Assembly: GCF_025154015.1 (NCBI RefSeq)
Contig: NZ_JAOAMV010000002.1
Coordinates: 496,001-560,000, forward strand
Direction: 5' to 3'
Length of the DNA stretch: 64,000 nt
Source: Tsuneonella litorea
GTDB taxonomy: Bacteria > Pseudomonadota > Alphaproteobacteria > Sphingomonadales > Sphingomonadaceae
Both the position numbers and the translations under genes were made by a program. Positions 36,980-46,176 of this stretch are shown here, in pieces. The notes under the pieces are model-generated. The model was not told the DNA's origin, did not search any database, and was given only the letters and a program-made list of their open reading frames with translations. The first letter of the stretch is position 1, and each line of letters starts with the position of its first letter.

Positions 36980-37131
36980 CCACTTCAGCGTGGCTTCAGG
37001 AACGCGCCGCTATACAGCGCACGGTTGCCTTTCCCCGCAAGTGACGGATAAAGGTCCCGACCGCTCGTGCGGTCGCCCGCGCGTCCGGTCCCATTCCAGG
37101 GGCCACCGTCCCGCCTGCCGGGGCAATCCCT

Positions 37132-37150
37132 TGCGAAGCCGCGCTTCGCA
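37132..37150 (+). terminator. Terminator downstream of the CCA-adding enzyme gene
   Basis: Perfect 8-bp stem TGCGAAGC (37132-37139) and GCTTCGCA (37143-37150) with a 3-base loop, followed by CTTTTTC. It lies in the 258-base gap between the CCA gene and the secreted protein at 37238; the rest of the gap shows only a small GACCGC/GCGGTC hairpin. Confidence 0.75.
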
Positions 37151-37237
37151 CTTTTTCGCGCACACAATCGAGTTTCACCGTCAAGCGGGTCCTGCCCGCG
37201 GACGCGGTGCCATGTGAACTGAACGGAGATTCTACCC

Positions 37238-37750
37238 ATGAACCTTGCCAAGATGGCCGTATCGGCCGCCCTCGCCACCGCCCTTCTTCCCGCCGCCGCG
37301 CTCGCGCAGGTCGCTGCTGGCGCGACGGTCTATGGCCCGCAGGGCGGTGAAGTCGGCAAGATCGTCAGCATCGAGGGCGGGACCGTCATGCTCGACACGG
37401 GGACCTACAAGGCGCCGCTTCCCGAAAACGCCTTCGGCAAGAGCGACAAGGGGCCGACGATCACCGTCACCAAGGCGCAGATCGACGCCATGATGGCCGA
37501 GCAGGTCGCCGCGGCCAATGCCAAGCGCGACGCGGCCCTGGTCGCGGGCGCGGCGGTCATCACCGCCAAGGGCGCGCCGGCCGGCTCGATCAAGTCCGTC
37601 GAGGGCGACGCGATCGTGCTCGAAAGCCCCAGCGGCGCGGTCGCGCTCAAGCGCGAACACTTCGCCGTCGATGCACAGGGCGCACTCATGGCACTGTTCA
37701 CCGCAGACCAGATTGCGGCGGCCGCCAGCGCTGGTACTACATCAGAGTAA
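37238..37750 (+). CDS. Secreted protein with internal PRC-barrel-like duplication
   Basis: 170 residues. Signal peptide with cleavage after ALAQ (about residue 24). The mature part contains two similar units, about 28-66 (GATVYGPQGGEVGKIVSIEG then GTVMLD) and about 104-142 (GAAVITAKGAPAGSIKSVEG then DAIVLE), each followed by an AQI/DQI-type helix. The pattern of a short barrel with a conserved G-x-I-x-S-(IV)-E-G core recalls PRC-barrel modules, but this is my inference. The ATG at 37238 has ACGGAG upstream. A strong terminator follows; it is a single-gene unit. Confidence 0.8.
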   Translation: MNLAKMAVSAALATALLPAAALAQVAAGATVYGPQGGEVGKIVSIEGGTVMLDTGTYKAPLPENAFGKSDKGPTITVTKAQIDAMMAEQVAAANAKRDAALVAGAAVITAKGAPAGSIKSVEGDAIVLESPSGAVALKREHFAVDAQGALMALFTADQIAAAASAGTTSE

Positions 37751-37771
37751 TCTAATATCCGATTTCCGGAA

Positions 37772-37846
37772 GGCTCTCCGCATGAGAGCCCTTCGGGTCG
37801 CCGAACGGGCCGGAGGCGCATCAGACGCTTCCGGTCCGTTCTTTTT
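37772..37846 (+). terminator. Tandem hairpins ending at the parC stop
   Basis: First hairpin GGCTCTC (37772-37778) and GAGAGCC (37784-37790). Second hairpin AACGGGCCGGAGGCG (37804-37818) and CGCTTCCGGTCCGTT (37826-37840), 15 bp with two G-T pairs, followed by CTTTTTAG. The T-run overlaps the stop codon of convergent parC. It terminates the secreted-protein gene on the plus strand. Confidence 0.8.
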
Positions 37847-40133
37847 AGAACCGGTTGACCTTCGGAAAGCCGGTCGGCGGGAGGCGCCCGGCCGCCCCGC
37901 GTGCCACCTTCCACTGCCAGATTTCGTTCTCGGTGCGCGTCCGGCCGCTGTCGCCGCCCGTCACCCAGCTCAGCCCGTCCTCCAGCCTGAACGTCGTCGC
38001 GTCGGACAGGCCGCCGTCGCGATAGCGCTGGAGGGTGACCCCCTGTCCGCGCGTGAGGATCGGCAGTTCCTCGAGGTGGAAGACAACCAGCTTGCGGTTG
38101 TCGCCGACGACCGCGACATGATCGTGCTCGGGGGCGATCTCGCGCACCGCGGCGACTTTCTGCCCCGGCTTGAGGTTGACGACCTGGCGGCCCTTGCGGG
38201 TTTCGGCGAGCAGCTCGTCGGTGACCGCGGCAAATCCCTTGCCGCTCGTCGCGGCGAGCAGGAGCTGTCCCTTCGGCCTGTGCACCAGCGCGGCGACGAC
38301 GTTCGCCTCGGGGTCGATGTCGATCATCGTGCGCACGGGCTCGCCGAAGCCGCGCGCGCCGGGAAGCTTGTCGGCGCCCAGCGTGTAGAACCGCCCGTCG
38401 TCGGCAGCGAGAAGCAGCTTGTCGGTGGTCTGCGCGTGGAGCGCGAAGGCCGGCCCGTCGCCTTCCTTGAACTTCCAGTCCTGGTCGAGCGGAAGGTGGC
38501 CCTTCGCCGCCCTGATCCACCCGCGCTGCGACAGGATGATCGTGACCGGCTCCTTCTCGATCATCGCGTCGGGATTGAACTCGACCGTCGGGGCGGCCTC
38601 GGCGATCGTCGTGCGGCGGCGCCCCAGCGGGGTGTCCGGCCCGTATTCCTTGCGCAGCGCCTCGAGATCGCGGCGCAGGCGAGTGCGCTGGCGAGCCGGT
38701 GAACCGAGCAGCTTTTCAAGGTCCCCCTGCTCCTTCAGCAGGTCGTCGCGCTCCCGCCGCAGCTCCATTTCCTCGAGCTTGCGCAGGGACCGCAGCCGCA
38801 TGTTGAGGATCGCCTCGACCTGCCGGTCGGTCAGCGAGAACTCGGCCATCATGACCGGCTTGGGCTCGTCCTCGGTGCGGATGATCTCGATCACCCGGTC
38901 GAGGTTGAGGTAGGCGACGATATAGCCTTCGACCAGTTCCAGCCGCTTGGCGATCTGGTCGAGCCGGTGGCGGCTGCGCCGCTGGAGGATGTCGATCTGG
39001 CTCGCGATCCAGTGTTGGAGCAATTCCTTGAGCCCCATGACCATCGGCGTGCGGCCCGCGTCGAGCACGTTCAGGTTCAATCCGAAGCGCGTCTCGAGGT
39101 CGGTCAGCTTGTAAAGGCTTTCCTTGAGCAGCTCGGGATCGACGTTGCGGCTGCGCGGTACGAAGACGATGCGGATGTTCTCGTCGCTCTCGTCACGCAC
39201 GTCCTCGAGGATCGGCAGCTTCCTGTCGGCGATCAGCTGGGCAACCTGCTCGATCAGCTTGCCCTTCGCCACCTGGTACGGGATCTCGCTGACCACGAGC
39301 TGCCACTGCCCGCCGCCCAGCCGCTCGATGCCCGCGTCGCGATCCTCGGCCTTTTCCGCCTCGGCGGCGTGGAAACGGGCGCGCATCCGGAAACTGCCCC
39401 GACCGGTCTCGTAGGCGGCGGCGATCGTCTCGGGACTGTCCACCACCAGGCCGCCGGTCGCGAAGTCGGGGCCGTGGAACAGCTCCATCAGGCGCGCATG
39501 CTCGGCGTGGGGGTTGTCGACCAGTTCCAGCGTCGCGTCGATCACTTCGGCAACGTTGTGGCTGGGAATGTTGGTCGCCATGCCCACCGCGATCCCGCTC
39601 GACCCGTTGGCGAGCAGGTTGGGGAACAGGCCGGGGAAGATTTCGGGCTCTTCCTCCTCGCCGTTGTAGGTCGGGATGAAATCGACCGTGCCTTCGTCGA
39701 GGCCCTGCATGAGCAGCATCGCGGTGCGCGTCAGCCGCGCCTCGGTATAGCGGTACGCGGCGGCGTTATCGCCGTCGATGTTGCCGAAGTTGCCCTGCCC
39801 CTCGACCAGCGGATAACGCAGCGCGAAATCCTGCGCGAGGCGGACCATCGCGTCGTAGACGCTGGCGTCGCCGTGCGGATGGTACTTGCCGATGACGTCG
39901 CCGACCACGCGCGCGCTCTTCTTGAATGCGTCGGTCGGGTTGAGTTTCAGCTGCCGCATCGCCCACAGCAGGCGGCGGTGGACCGGCTTCAGCCCGTCGC
40001 GCAGGTCGGGCAGCGAGCGGGCCGTGATCGTGGACAGCGCATAGACCAGGTAGCGCTCGGACAGGGCGCTGTCGAACGGGGCGTCGACGATCGCGTCGAA
40101 CGGGTCTTTTTCGGCTTCGATAAGGTCTGCCAT
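37845..40133 (-). CDS. parC: DNA topoisomerase IV subunit A
   Basis: 762 residues, the usual alphaproteobacterial ParC length. Catalytic Tyr129 is in [11 protein letters not shown], within [17 protein letters not shown]. The quinolone region reads [14 protein letters not shown]; the residue matching E. coli Ser80 is Ala90, and Asp94 occupies the Glu84 position. The C-terminal beta-pinwheel region is present and the GyrA-specific box is absent, supporting ParC rather than GyrA. Decatenates chromosomes with ParE. The ATG at 40133 is preceded by a divergent gene start 92 bases away. Confidence 0.95.
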   Translation of the reverse strand: MADLIEAEKDPFDAIVDAPFDSALSERYLVYALSTITARSLPDLRDGLKPVHRRLLWAMRQLKLNPTDAFKKSARVVGDVIGKYHPHGDASVYDAMVRLAQDFALRYPLVEGQGNFGNIDGDNAAAYRYTEARLTRTAMLLMQGLDEGTVDFIPTYNGEEEEPEIFPGLFPNLLANGSSGIAVGMATNIPSHNVAEVIDATLELVDNPHAEHARLMELFHGPDFATGGLVVDSPETIAAAYETGRGSFRMRARFHAAEAEKAEDRDAGIERLGGGQWQLVVSEIPYQVAKGKLIEQVAQLIADRKLPILEDVRDESDENIRIVFVPRSRNVDPELLKESLYKLTDLETRFGLNLNVLDAGRTPMVMGLKELLQHWIASQIDILQRRSRHRLDQIAKRLELVEGYIVAYLNLDRVIEIIRTEDEPKPVMMAEFSLTDRQVEAILNMRLRSLRKLEEMELRRERDDLLKEQGDLEKLLGSPARQRTRLRRDLEALRKEYGPDTPLGRRRTTIAEAAPTVEFNPDAMIEKEPVTIILSQRGWIRAAKGHLPLDQDWKFKEGDGPAFALHAQTTDKLLLAADDGRFYTLGADKLPGARGFGEPVRTMIDIDPEANVVAALVHRPKGQLLLAATSGKGFAAVTDELLAETRKGRQVVNLKPGQKVAAVREIAPEHDHVAVVGDNRKLVVFHLEELPILTRGQGVTLQRYRDGGLSDATTFRLEDGLSWVTGGDSGRTRTENEIWQWKVARGAAGRLPPTGFPKVNRF

Positions 40134-40225
40134 GCACCTCGCCCTAGCAGCGGCACGGGCAGGCGCTCAACGCCGGAACGGCCCGCTATCCCCACACGTA
40201 TGGTGGGGTGAAGGAGACTATCATC

Positions 40226-40771
40226 ATGGCAAAGCGCATCCTCATCATCGCGACCGACGGATTCGAGCAGTCGGAGCTCGAAAAGCCCAGGGCAAACCTC
40301 GAGGCCGCGGGGTTCGAGACGGTCGTCGCGAGCCTCGAGGACGGGGAAATCAAGGGCTGGGACCAGAAGGACTGGGGGCGCGCGGTCAAGGTCGACGTCA
40401 CGGTCGAGGAAGTCAGCGAGGGCGACTACGACGCGCTGCTGCTGCCCGGCGGCCAGATGAACCCCGACATCCTGCGCATGAACGATGCCGTGATCGACCT
40501 CGTCGAGGACTTCAACGACGCCGGCAAGCCGATCGCCGCGATCTGCCATGCGCCCTGGCTGCTCATCGAGGCCGACATCGTCGACGGCCGCACGGTGACC
40601 AGCTGGCCCTCGGTCCGGACCGATCTCGAGAATGCGGGCGCGAACGTGGTCGACAAGGAAGTCGCGATCGACGGCAACCTCATCACCAGCCGCAACCCGG
40701 ACGACATTCCGGCCTTCAGCGAGGCGCTGATCGAGGCGCTTCAGCAGGAAAAGGTTCCCGAAGACGCCTGA
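40226..40771 (+). CDS. DJ-1/PfpI family protein (YhbO-like)
   Basis: 181 residues. The nucleophilic Cys is in AAICHAPWLLIEADI, and the conserved Glu in DGFEQSELEKPRANL, as in PfpI/YhbO-type type 1 glutamine amidotransferase-like proteins with deglycase or stress functions. The ATG at 40226 has AAGGAG at 9 bases; an in-frame GTG at 40208 would sit on the ribosome site and is less likely. It is divergent from parC and ends before a bidirectional terminator. Confidence 0.93.
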   Translation: MAKRILIIATDGFEQSELEKPRANLEAAGFETVVASLEDGEIKGWDQKDWGRAVKVDVTVEEVSEGDYDALLLPGGQMNPDILRMNDAVIDLVEDFNDAGKPIAAICHAPWLLIEADIVDGRTVTSWPSVRTDLENAGANVVDKEVAIDGNLITSRNPDDIPAFSEALIEALQQEKVPEDA

Positions 40772-40801
40772 GCCGTTGACCCGGCCTGTCGGTTGAAAGA
40801 A

Positions 40802-40826
40802 GGCCCCGCCCGCAATGGGCGGGGCC
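40802..40826. terminator. Bidirectional terminator between the PfpI gene and the DUF885 gene
   Basis: Perfect 10-bp repeat GGCCCCGCCC (40802-40811) and GGGCGGGGCC (40817-40826) with loop GCAAT, between convergent genes. It is followed by GCTCTTAC on plus and TTCTTTCAA on minus, so it can serve both. Confidence 0.8.
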
Positions 40827-40843
40827 GCTCTTACGCTTCCCGG

Positions 40844-42703
40844 TCAAACCTTTTTCTTTTCGGACGCGATCCAGTCGCGCACCCGTCGCTCGAGAAGCGA
40901 CAGCGGAAGCGATCCGCCGCCGAGGACCGCGTCGTGGAAGGCGCGGATATCAAACTTGTCGCCAAGCTCCCGCTCGGCTTCGGCCCGCAGGTCGAGGATC
41001 CTGTTCATGCCGATCTTGTAGCTCGTCGCCTGACCCGGCCAGACGATGTAGCGGCGCACTTCGCTGCGGATCGTCTCGGCGTTCTGGGGCGAATTGGCGG
41101 TGAAGTAGGCGATCGCCTGATCCTCGGTCCAACCCTTGGAATGCAGCCCGGTGTCGACCACCAGCCGGATCGCACGCCACAGTTCCGAGGTCAGGCGCCC
41201 GAAATCCGAATAGGGATCGGCATAGGTTCCGGGCATCTCCTTGGCGAGGCGCTCGGAATACAGGCCCCAGCCTTCGGAAAAGGCGCTGTAACCGGCTTGC
41301 GTCTGGAAGGTCGGGACGCCTTGCAGCTCCTGCGCGATCGAAATCTGCATGTGGTGGCCGGGCAGGCCCTCGTGATAGGCGATCACCTCGAGCATGTTCT
41401 TGGGCATCGCGCTCATGTCCGAGAGGTGGGCGTAATAGACGCCGGGGCGCGATCCGTCGGGCGTGGCCGAACGATAGTGCTGGGCGCCGCCGGCCTGTTC
41501 GCGGAACGGCTCGACCCGTTTGACCTCGAGCGCGGCCTTGGGCAGCAAGCCGAAATACTCGGGCAGCTCGCTCTCGATGTTGTCGATCGCCGCCGTGGCC
41601 GCGTCGATGTACATCTGCGCGCCCTCGTCCCCTTGCGGATAGTAGTTCGCCGGATCGGTCTTCACGTGCTCGAAGAAGGCCTTGAGGTCGCCTTCGAATC
41701 CGACCTTCTGCCTGATCGCTTCCATCTCGGCGTGAATGCGCTTCACGTCGTCGAGGCCGATCTGGTGCACCTGTTCCGGCGTCAGGTCGGTGGTGGTGGA
41801 AGCCGCGAGGCGGTGTGCATAATAGGCCTTGCCGTCGGGCAGTGCGCCGACGCCGGTGGCAACCTGGGGGGCATTGGGCCGGTCTGCCGTCATGAACGCG
41901 ACGAGCCGGTCGTATCCGTCCTTGTATCCGCCCTTGAGCGCAGCCTCGAGATCGGCGCGCAGGACATCCCCCTGCGCCGCCGTGATCGTGCCCGCGTCGA
42001 CGAGCTTGGCGATCTTGCCCTTGCCGTCCTGCCACAGAGCATTGTCCGCTCCGTCGTCGAACGGCGCACCGGACTTGAGCTTGGTCGCTTCGGCGATCAC
42101 GAAGTCGTAGGCGAAATAGGGCGGGCGCACCCCCTTGGCCGCACGCGCCTCGGCGAAGTCGACAAGCTGCCCGATTGCCCGGCCGATACCCCCCACGCGC
42201 GAGATGTAGTCGCGCATGTCCTGCTCCGTATCGACGCGGTGCTGTCCCACGAGCAAGGTCGGCAGGCTGGTATGGATGCCCTGCATCTGAGTGAACACGT
42301 AGCCGCTGTCGCGCCATTTCGCGCTTCGCGCCGCCTGCTCGTATTCGTATTTCCACAAGTCGTAGGACAGCCGGTCGGCGGCGTTCAGACCGGCGTAGTC
42401 GAAAGTCCGCTCCATTTCCTCAACCGAAGCCTTCATCCACGCGAGCCGGCGATCCTGGGCCGCGAGCGAGAAGTCGTCGATCTCGCCGTAACGTTCTTTC
42501 CGGCCGAGGCTGGTCAGCGTCAGCGGGCTGTCGAGCACCTGCTCCTCGTACTTCGCCTCGAACCAGGCGCGCAGCGCGGCGTTGTTTTCTGCCGCTGCCG
42601 CGTGCGCGGCGTGTGCCCCGTGGTCCCGCGCATGAAGCGGCGCAGCGGGTGCGACGAAGGCGATCGGCGCGGCGGCGATCAGGATGGAATAGGCAAGGCG
42701 CAT
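40844..42703 (-). CDS. DUF885 family secreted protein, HExxH-type
   Basis: 619 residues. Signal peptide (ILIAAAPIAFVAPAAPLHA), then a His-rich stretch (DHGAHAAHAAAAE) and the long helical DUF885 domain. The zinc-type motif is YHEGLPGHHMQI, with a downstream Glu in FSEGWGLYSERLAKEM. DUF885 proteins are metallopeptidase-like with unproven substrates. The ATG at 42703 fits the signal peptide. A second DUF885 gene lies at 47618-49450; the two are clearly different in sequence, so they are old paralogs. Confidence 0.92.
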   Translation of the reverse strand: MRLAYSILIAAAPIAFVAPAAPLHARDHGAHAAHAAAAENNAALRAWFEAKYEEQVLDSPLTLTSLGRKERYGEIDDFSLAAQDRRLAWMKASVEEMERTFDYAGLNAADRLSYDLWKYEYEQAARSAKWRDSGYVFTQMQGIHTSLPTLLVGQHRVDTEQDMRDYISRVGGIGRAIGQLVDFAEARAAKGVRPPYFAYDFVIAEATKLKSGAPFDDGADNALWQDGKGKIAKLVDAGTITAAQGDVLRADLEAALKGGYKDGYDRLVAFMTADRPNAPQVATGVGALPDGKAYYAHRLAASTTTDLTPEQVHQIGLDDVKRIHAEMEAIRQKVGFEGDLKAFFEHVKTDPANYYPQGDEGAQMYIDAATAAIDNIESELPEYFGLLPKAALEVKRVEPFREQAGGAQHYRSATPDGSRPGVYYAHLSDMSAMPKNMLEVIAYHEGLPGHHMQISIAQELQGVPTFQTQAGYSAFSEGWGLYSERLAKEMPGTYADPYSDFGRLTSELWRAIRLVVDTGLHSKGWTEDQAIAYFTANSPQNAETIRSEVRRYIVWPGQATSYKIGMNRILDLRAEAERELGDKFDIRAFHDAVLGGGSLPLSLLERRVRDWIASEKKKV

Positions 42704-42786
42704 CTGGATTTCCCCCGTTCACGACTGGATCGCGGCCGTAGTCGTTCGCTGCCCGCAGAGAAGAGGGTTTTTCCGCGAACGACGCT

Positions 42787-43131
42787 TCAAAGTCGGCGAG
42801 CGTCGTGGCTGTCGGACGGCACCCGCACTGCCAGGCCGTCCAGGTCTTCGGTCAGGTCGATCTGGCACGACAGCCGGCTCGTTCGGCACGCTCCGGCGGC
42901 GAGGTCGAGCATGTCTTCCTCCGCCTCGCTCGCGGGCGGTAGGGAATCGAACCACGCGCCGTCGACGATCACGTGGCAGGTCGAGCAGGCCATCTGGCCC
43001 TCGCAGGTCCCCTCGAGCGGGAGCCCGTTCGCCTGGCCGAGGCGCAGGAGGTTGTCGCCCGGCGCACCCTCGGCCTCGATCCGGCTGCCGTCCGGAGCGA
43101 TGAAAGTGACGCGAATCGCCCGATCGCTCAT
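42787..43131 (-). CDS. 2Fe-2S ferredoxin
   Basis: 114 residues. The cluster ligands are visible as CEGQMACSTCHV followed by a fourth Cys in SCQIDLTEDLDG, with the C-terminal VRVPSDSHDARR typical of adrenodoxin/putidaredoxin-type ferredoxins. It carries electrons to Fe-S assembly or P450-type partners. The ATG overlaps the stop of a cysteine desulfurase gene, so a role in Fe-S cluster assembly, as for isc Fdx, is reasonable but not proven. Confidence 0.93.
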   Translation of the reverse strand: MSDRAIRVTFIAPDGSRIEAEGAPGDNLLRLGQANGLPLEGTCEGQMACSTCHVIVDGAWFDSLPPASEAEEDMLDLAAGACRTSRLSCQIDLTEDLDGLAVRVPSDSHDARRL

Positions 43132-44198
43132 TGCCTGCCCGCCGCTTCGTTGATGATCGCCGCGGCCTCCTCGATCTCGTCGATCGTGGTATAGCGGCCG
43201 AAACCGAGCCGGATCGAGCTTTTCGCCTGCTTGTCGGTCAGGCCGATCGCCTTGAGCACGTGGCTCGGGCGGCCCGATCCGCTGGCGCAGGCCGATCCGG
43301 CCGAGAACATCACCGTGCGGCATTCGCTCATCAACCGGTTCACGTCGAGGCCCTTGCGCCGGATGTTGAGGTTGCCGTGCCACCGCGCGTCCGCGCTTCC
43401 GTTGAGGTCCCAGTCACCGAACAGTTCGCGGGCGCGGTCCCACAGCACATCGACGTGCGCGGCATCGGCGGCCATGCGCTCCTTCGCCACCGCCGCGGCG
43501 GCCCCCATCCCGGCGATCAGCGCAGGCGAGAGGGTGCCGGACCGCAAGCCGTGCTCCTGGCCGCCACCGGTCTGGACTTCCGAAAGGTCGACCCCGTTGC
43601 GCACCCACAACGCGCCTATGCCCTTGGGCCCGTGGAACTTGTGCGCGCTGATCGCGATCATGTCGGCGCCGGTGACCTCGATCTTGCCGTAGGCCTGGAC
43701 CGCGTCGCAAAGATAGAGCGCGTTCGCCGCCTTCGCCTTGCGGTGCCAGTCGACCGTCGGCTGGATCGTGCCGATCTCGTTGTTGACCTGCATCACGCAG
43801 ACCAGGCGGATGTCGGCGGGCAGGTCCTGGTCGACGTTGCACTGCCCGGTTTTCGCCACGTTGAGATGATGAGCGCGGCCCAGGTCCGCGGCGGTGTCAA
43901 GCACTGCGGCGTGCTCGATCGCGGAGACCGAGACGCTGCCGCCCTTGCCGCTCCCGCGGATCGCGAGGTTGATCGCCTCGGTCGCGCCGCCGGTGAAGAT
44001 CACTCGCCCGCCCGGCGGCAGCAGCGCCGCCACCTGGTCGCGCGCAAGGTCGATCGCCGCCTTCGCCATCCGGCCCATCCTGTGCGCGGAGTGCGGGTTG
44101 CCGAACCCCTCGCCGCCCGGTCCGTCGAGCCAGCGCAGAATCGCCTCGCGCGCTTCGGGTGCGAGCGGGGTCGTGGCCTGATAGTCGAGATAGATCAT
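43128..44198 (-). CDS. Cysteine desulfurase (first of a tandem pair)
   Basis: 356 residues, PLP aminotransferase class V. PLP lysine in ISAHKFHGPKGIGALWV, substrate-binding start YLDYQATTPLAPEAR, and the catalytic Cys in SAGSACASGSGRPSHVLKAI. It mobilises sulfur from cysteine for Fe-S clusters or thiolation. The ATG at 44198 lies 9 bases after the second desulfurase gene stop, and its TGA overlaps the ferredoxin ATG. No scaffold gene (iscU, sufB) is in the window. Confidence 0.93.
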   Translation of the reverse strand: MIYLDYQATTPLAPEAREAILRWLDGPGGEGFGNPHSAHRMGRMAKAAIDLARDQVAALLPPGGRVIFTGGATEAINLAIRGSGKGGSVSVSAIEHAAVLDTAADLGRAHHLNVAKTGQCNVDQDLPADIRLVCVMQVNNEIGTIQPTVDWHRKAKAANALYLCDAVQAYGKIEVTGADMIAISAHKFHGPKGIGALWVRNGVDLSEVQTGGGQEHGLRSGTLSPALIAGMGAAAAVAKERMAADAAHVDVLWDRARELFGDWDLNGSADARWHGNLNIRRKGLDVNRLMSECRTVMFSAGSACASGSGRPSHVLKAIGLTDKQAKSSIRLGFGRYTTIDEIEEAAAIINEAAGRQ

Positions 44199-44207
44199 CG
44201 CTTCAGC

Positions 44208-45305
44208 CTAGCGTCCCCGGGCCATGCCAAGCCAGACTTCGCAAAAGCGTTCCACCTCTTCGCGCGTGGTGGTCCAGCCGAAACTGACGCGGATCGTGCG
44301 CTCAGCGACATCGTCGGCAATGCCCATCGCGGTCAGCACGTGGCTGCGCTTCATCGTGCCTGACGAACACGCGGAGCCCTGGCTCACCGCGATACCCGCC
44401 ATGTCGAACCGCATGAGCTGGGCCTGCGCCGACAGGTTCGGCATGGCGATCGCGCGGATGTACGGCGTGGGATCGGAGAGGCGATCCGAGAGCCATTCGC
44501 CCTCCAGCGCACGAACCTCGTTCGCGAATGTGTCGAGCGGTTCCAGCACGACTGGGTCGATGTACGGGTCCCCGCACGCCTCCAGCGCCGCCGCCATGCC
44601 GAGCACGCCGGGCAGGTTCTCGGTGCCGCGCCGGTAGCCGCGCTCCTGCCCGCCGCCCGGGTGAAGCATCGCGAAATCCTTTACCAGCAGCGCGCCGATC
44701 CCGACCGGCCCGCCGAACTTGTGTGCCGAGACGATTGCCAGGTCGGCCATCTTCGGCAGCGCGAACTTGCCCGCGCTCTGCGCGCAATCGACGAGCAGCA
44801 ACCCGCCGTTGTCGTGCACCACCTCGGCGGCAAAGCCGATGTGCTGGCGGTTTCCGGTTTCCGAGTTGACGTGCTGCACGGCGACGAGCGATCGGTTCTC
44901 GGGATCGTCGACCAGCAGGTCCGACGGCGCGCTTTCGGCCGACAACGCCATGAGGTCGGCCGCCCCGTCGGGCCTCACGGGCAGCATCCATTCGGGCCGG
45001 TCGCCCCGCAACACCGCGTCGTGTTCGACGGCGGACGCGATGTCGTGGACGGTGTTGGCGGTTTCGATCGCCAGTTCCGCGGCTTCGCTGGCGCCGGAGG
45101 TGAAGATCACCTCGCCTTCCCACCCTAGCGCGGACTTCACTCGCTCGCGCGCGTCTTCCAGCGCAGCGCGGGCCCTGCGTCCTTCGGCGTGCGGGCTCGA
45201 CGGGTTGGCCCACAGCGCGAAGCCCTCCTCGACAGCGGCGCGCGCCTCGGGGCGCAGCGGGGTGGTCGCGGCGTGGTCGAGATAGATGCGGGAAGAATTC
45301 GTCAC
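44208..45305 (-). CDS. Cysteine desulfurase (second of a tandem pair)
   Basis: 365 residues. IYLDHAATTPLRPEAR, the PLP lysine in VSAHKFGGPVGIGALLV and the catalytic Cys in SQGSACSSGTMKRSHVLTAM are intact, so this is also an active-site-complete NifS/IscS-like enzyme and not a decayed copy. The GTG at 45305 gives MTNSSRIYLDHAATT; a longer GTG-less frame to 45344 is possible. It is divergent from an alpha/beta hydrolase gene with a 90-base gap. Identity with the neighbour is low outside motifs. Confidence 0.93.
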   Translation of the reverse strand: MTNSSRIYLDHAATTPLRPEARAAVEEGFALWANPSSPHAEGRRARAALEDARERVKSALGWEGEVIFTSGASEAAELAIETANTVHDIASAVEHDAVLRGDRPEWMLPVRPDGAADLMALSAESAPSDLLVDDPENRSLVAVQHVNSETGNRQHIGFAAEVVHDNGGLLLVDCAQSAGKFALPKMADLAIVSAHKFGGPVGIGALLVKDFAMLHPGGGQERGYRRGTENLPGVLGMAAALEACGDPYIDPVVLEPLDTFANEVRALEGEWLSDRLSDPTPYIRAIAMPNLSAQAQLMRFDMAGIAVSQGSACSSGTMKRSHVLTAMGIADDVAERTIRVSFGWTTTREEVERFCEVWLGMARGR

Positions 45306-45394
45306 GATTGCGATTTTTGCCTTGCCGCCTATATAGCCGCCCACCCGCGAGGCGCCAGCCGCTCCCGCGCAAACCGTTCAGCCAAGGCGATTTC

Positions 45395-46051
45395 ATGCCC
45401 TCAGTGATCTTCCCCGGCCCCGAAGGCCGCCTCGAAGGCCGTTTCAGCCCCGGGCCGCGTCCGCGCGCGCCGGTGGCGATGATCCTCCATCCGCACCCGC
45501 ACGGCGGCGGCACGATGAACGATCGCATCGTCCAGCGGCTCTACAAGACTTTCGTCGACCGCGGTTTCGCGACGCTGCGCTTCAACTTCCGCGGCGTCGG
45601 CCGCAGCCAGGGCAGCTTCGACAACGGCGTGGGCGAACTCAGCGATGCCGCATCGGCGCTCGACTGGGTACAGACCGTCCACCCCGAAGCGCAGACGACC
45701 TGGGTCGCGGGAGTCAGCTTCGGCGCGCTGATCGGGATGCAGCTGCTCATGCGGCGGCCCGAAGTGCGCGGGTTCATCTCGATCTCGGCCCCGGCGAGCA
45801 TGTACGATTTCACGTTCCTCGCCCCGTGCCCGGCAAGCGGGATCTTCGTGCACGGCGCGCAGGACACGGTCGTCCAGCCCAGCTCGGTCACCAAGCTGGT
45901 CGAAAAGCTGCGGACGCAGAAGCACATCACGATCCATCACGACGAGATTCCGCGGGCGAATCATTTCTTCGAGCACGAGCTCGACGAGATGATGCTGTCG
46001 GTCGACAACTACCTCGACTTCCGGCTCTCGCCCGACTGCCCGATCCGCTGA
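45395..46051 (+). CDS. Alpha/beta hydrolase, small cytosolic type
   Basis: 218 residues. LHPHPHGGGTMNDRIVQRLY at the N-terminus, the nucleophile elbow VAGVSFGALIGM (Ser), an Asp in HGAQDTVVQP and His in ANHFFEHE make a complete triad. This class is common beside Fe-S cluster genes in alphaproteobacteria. Substrate unknown. The ATG at 45395 has AAGGCGA upstream. It is divergent from the tandem desulfurases and shares their promoter region. Confidence 0.9.
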   Translation: MPSVIFPGPEGRLEGRFSPGPRPRAPVAMILHPHPHGGGTMNDRIVQRLYKTFVDRGFATLRFNFRGVGRSQGSFDNGVGELSDAASALDWVQTVHPEAQTTWVAGVSFGALIGMQLLMRRPEVRGFISISAPASMYDFTFLAPCPASGIFVHGAQDTVVQPSSVTKLVEKLRTQKHITIHHDEIPRANHFFEHELDEMMLSVDNYLDFRLSPDCPIR

Positions 46052-46123
46052 CGTTCCACGACGGCCCGCACCCCCGGGCCGCCGTGAGCAACCGATCCGT
46101 GGCGCTCCGCAACGCGAAACCGC

Positions 46124-46151
46124 TTGCTTCGTGGATGTAACGTTGTAACAT
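46124..46151 (+). promoter_or_regulatory. Predicted tonB promoter with direct repeats
   Basis: TTGCTT (46124-46129) and TAACAT (46146-46151) are separated by 16 bases, a fair sigma-70-type promoter 25 bases before the tonB start. Two TGTAAC units (46136-46141 and 46144-46149) repeat with an 8-base period across the -10 region. Confidence 0.4.
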
Positions 46152-46176
46152 TGCTTGTCGAGAGAGGAGACTCGAT

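Noticed and set aside
44208-45305. Second cysteine desulfurase as a pseudogene
   Set aside because: The PLP lysine and catalytic cysteine are present and the frame is intact, so it is a full gene.
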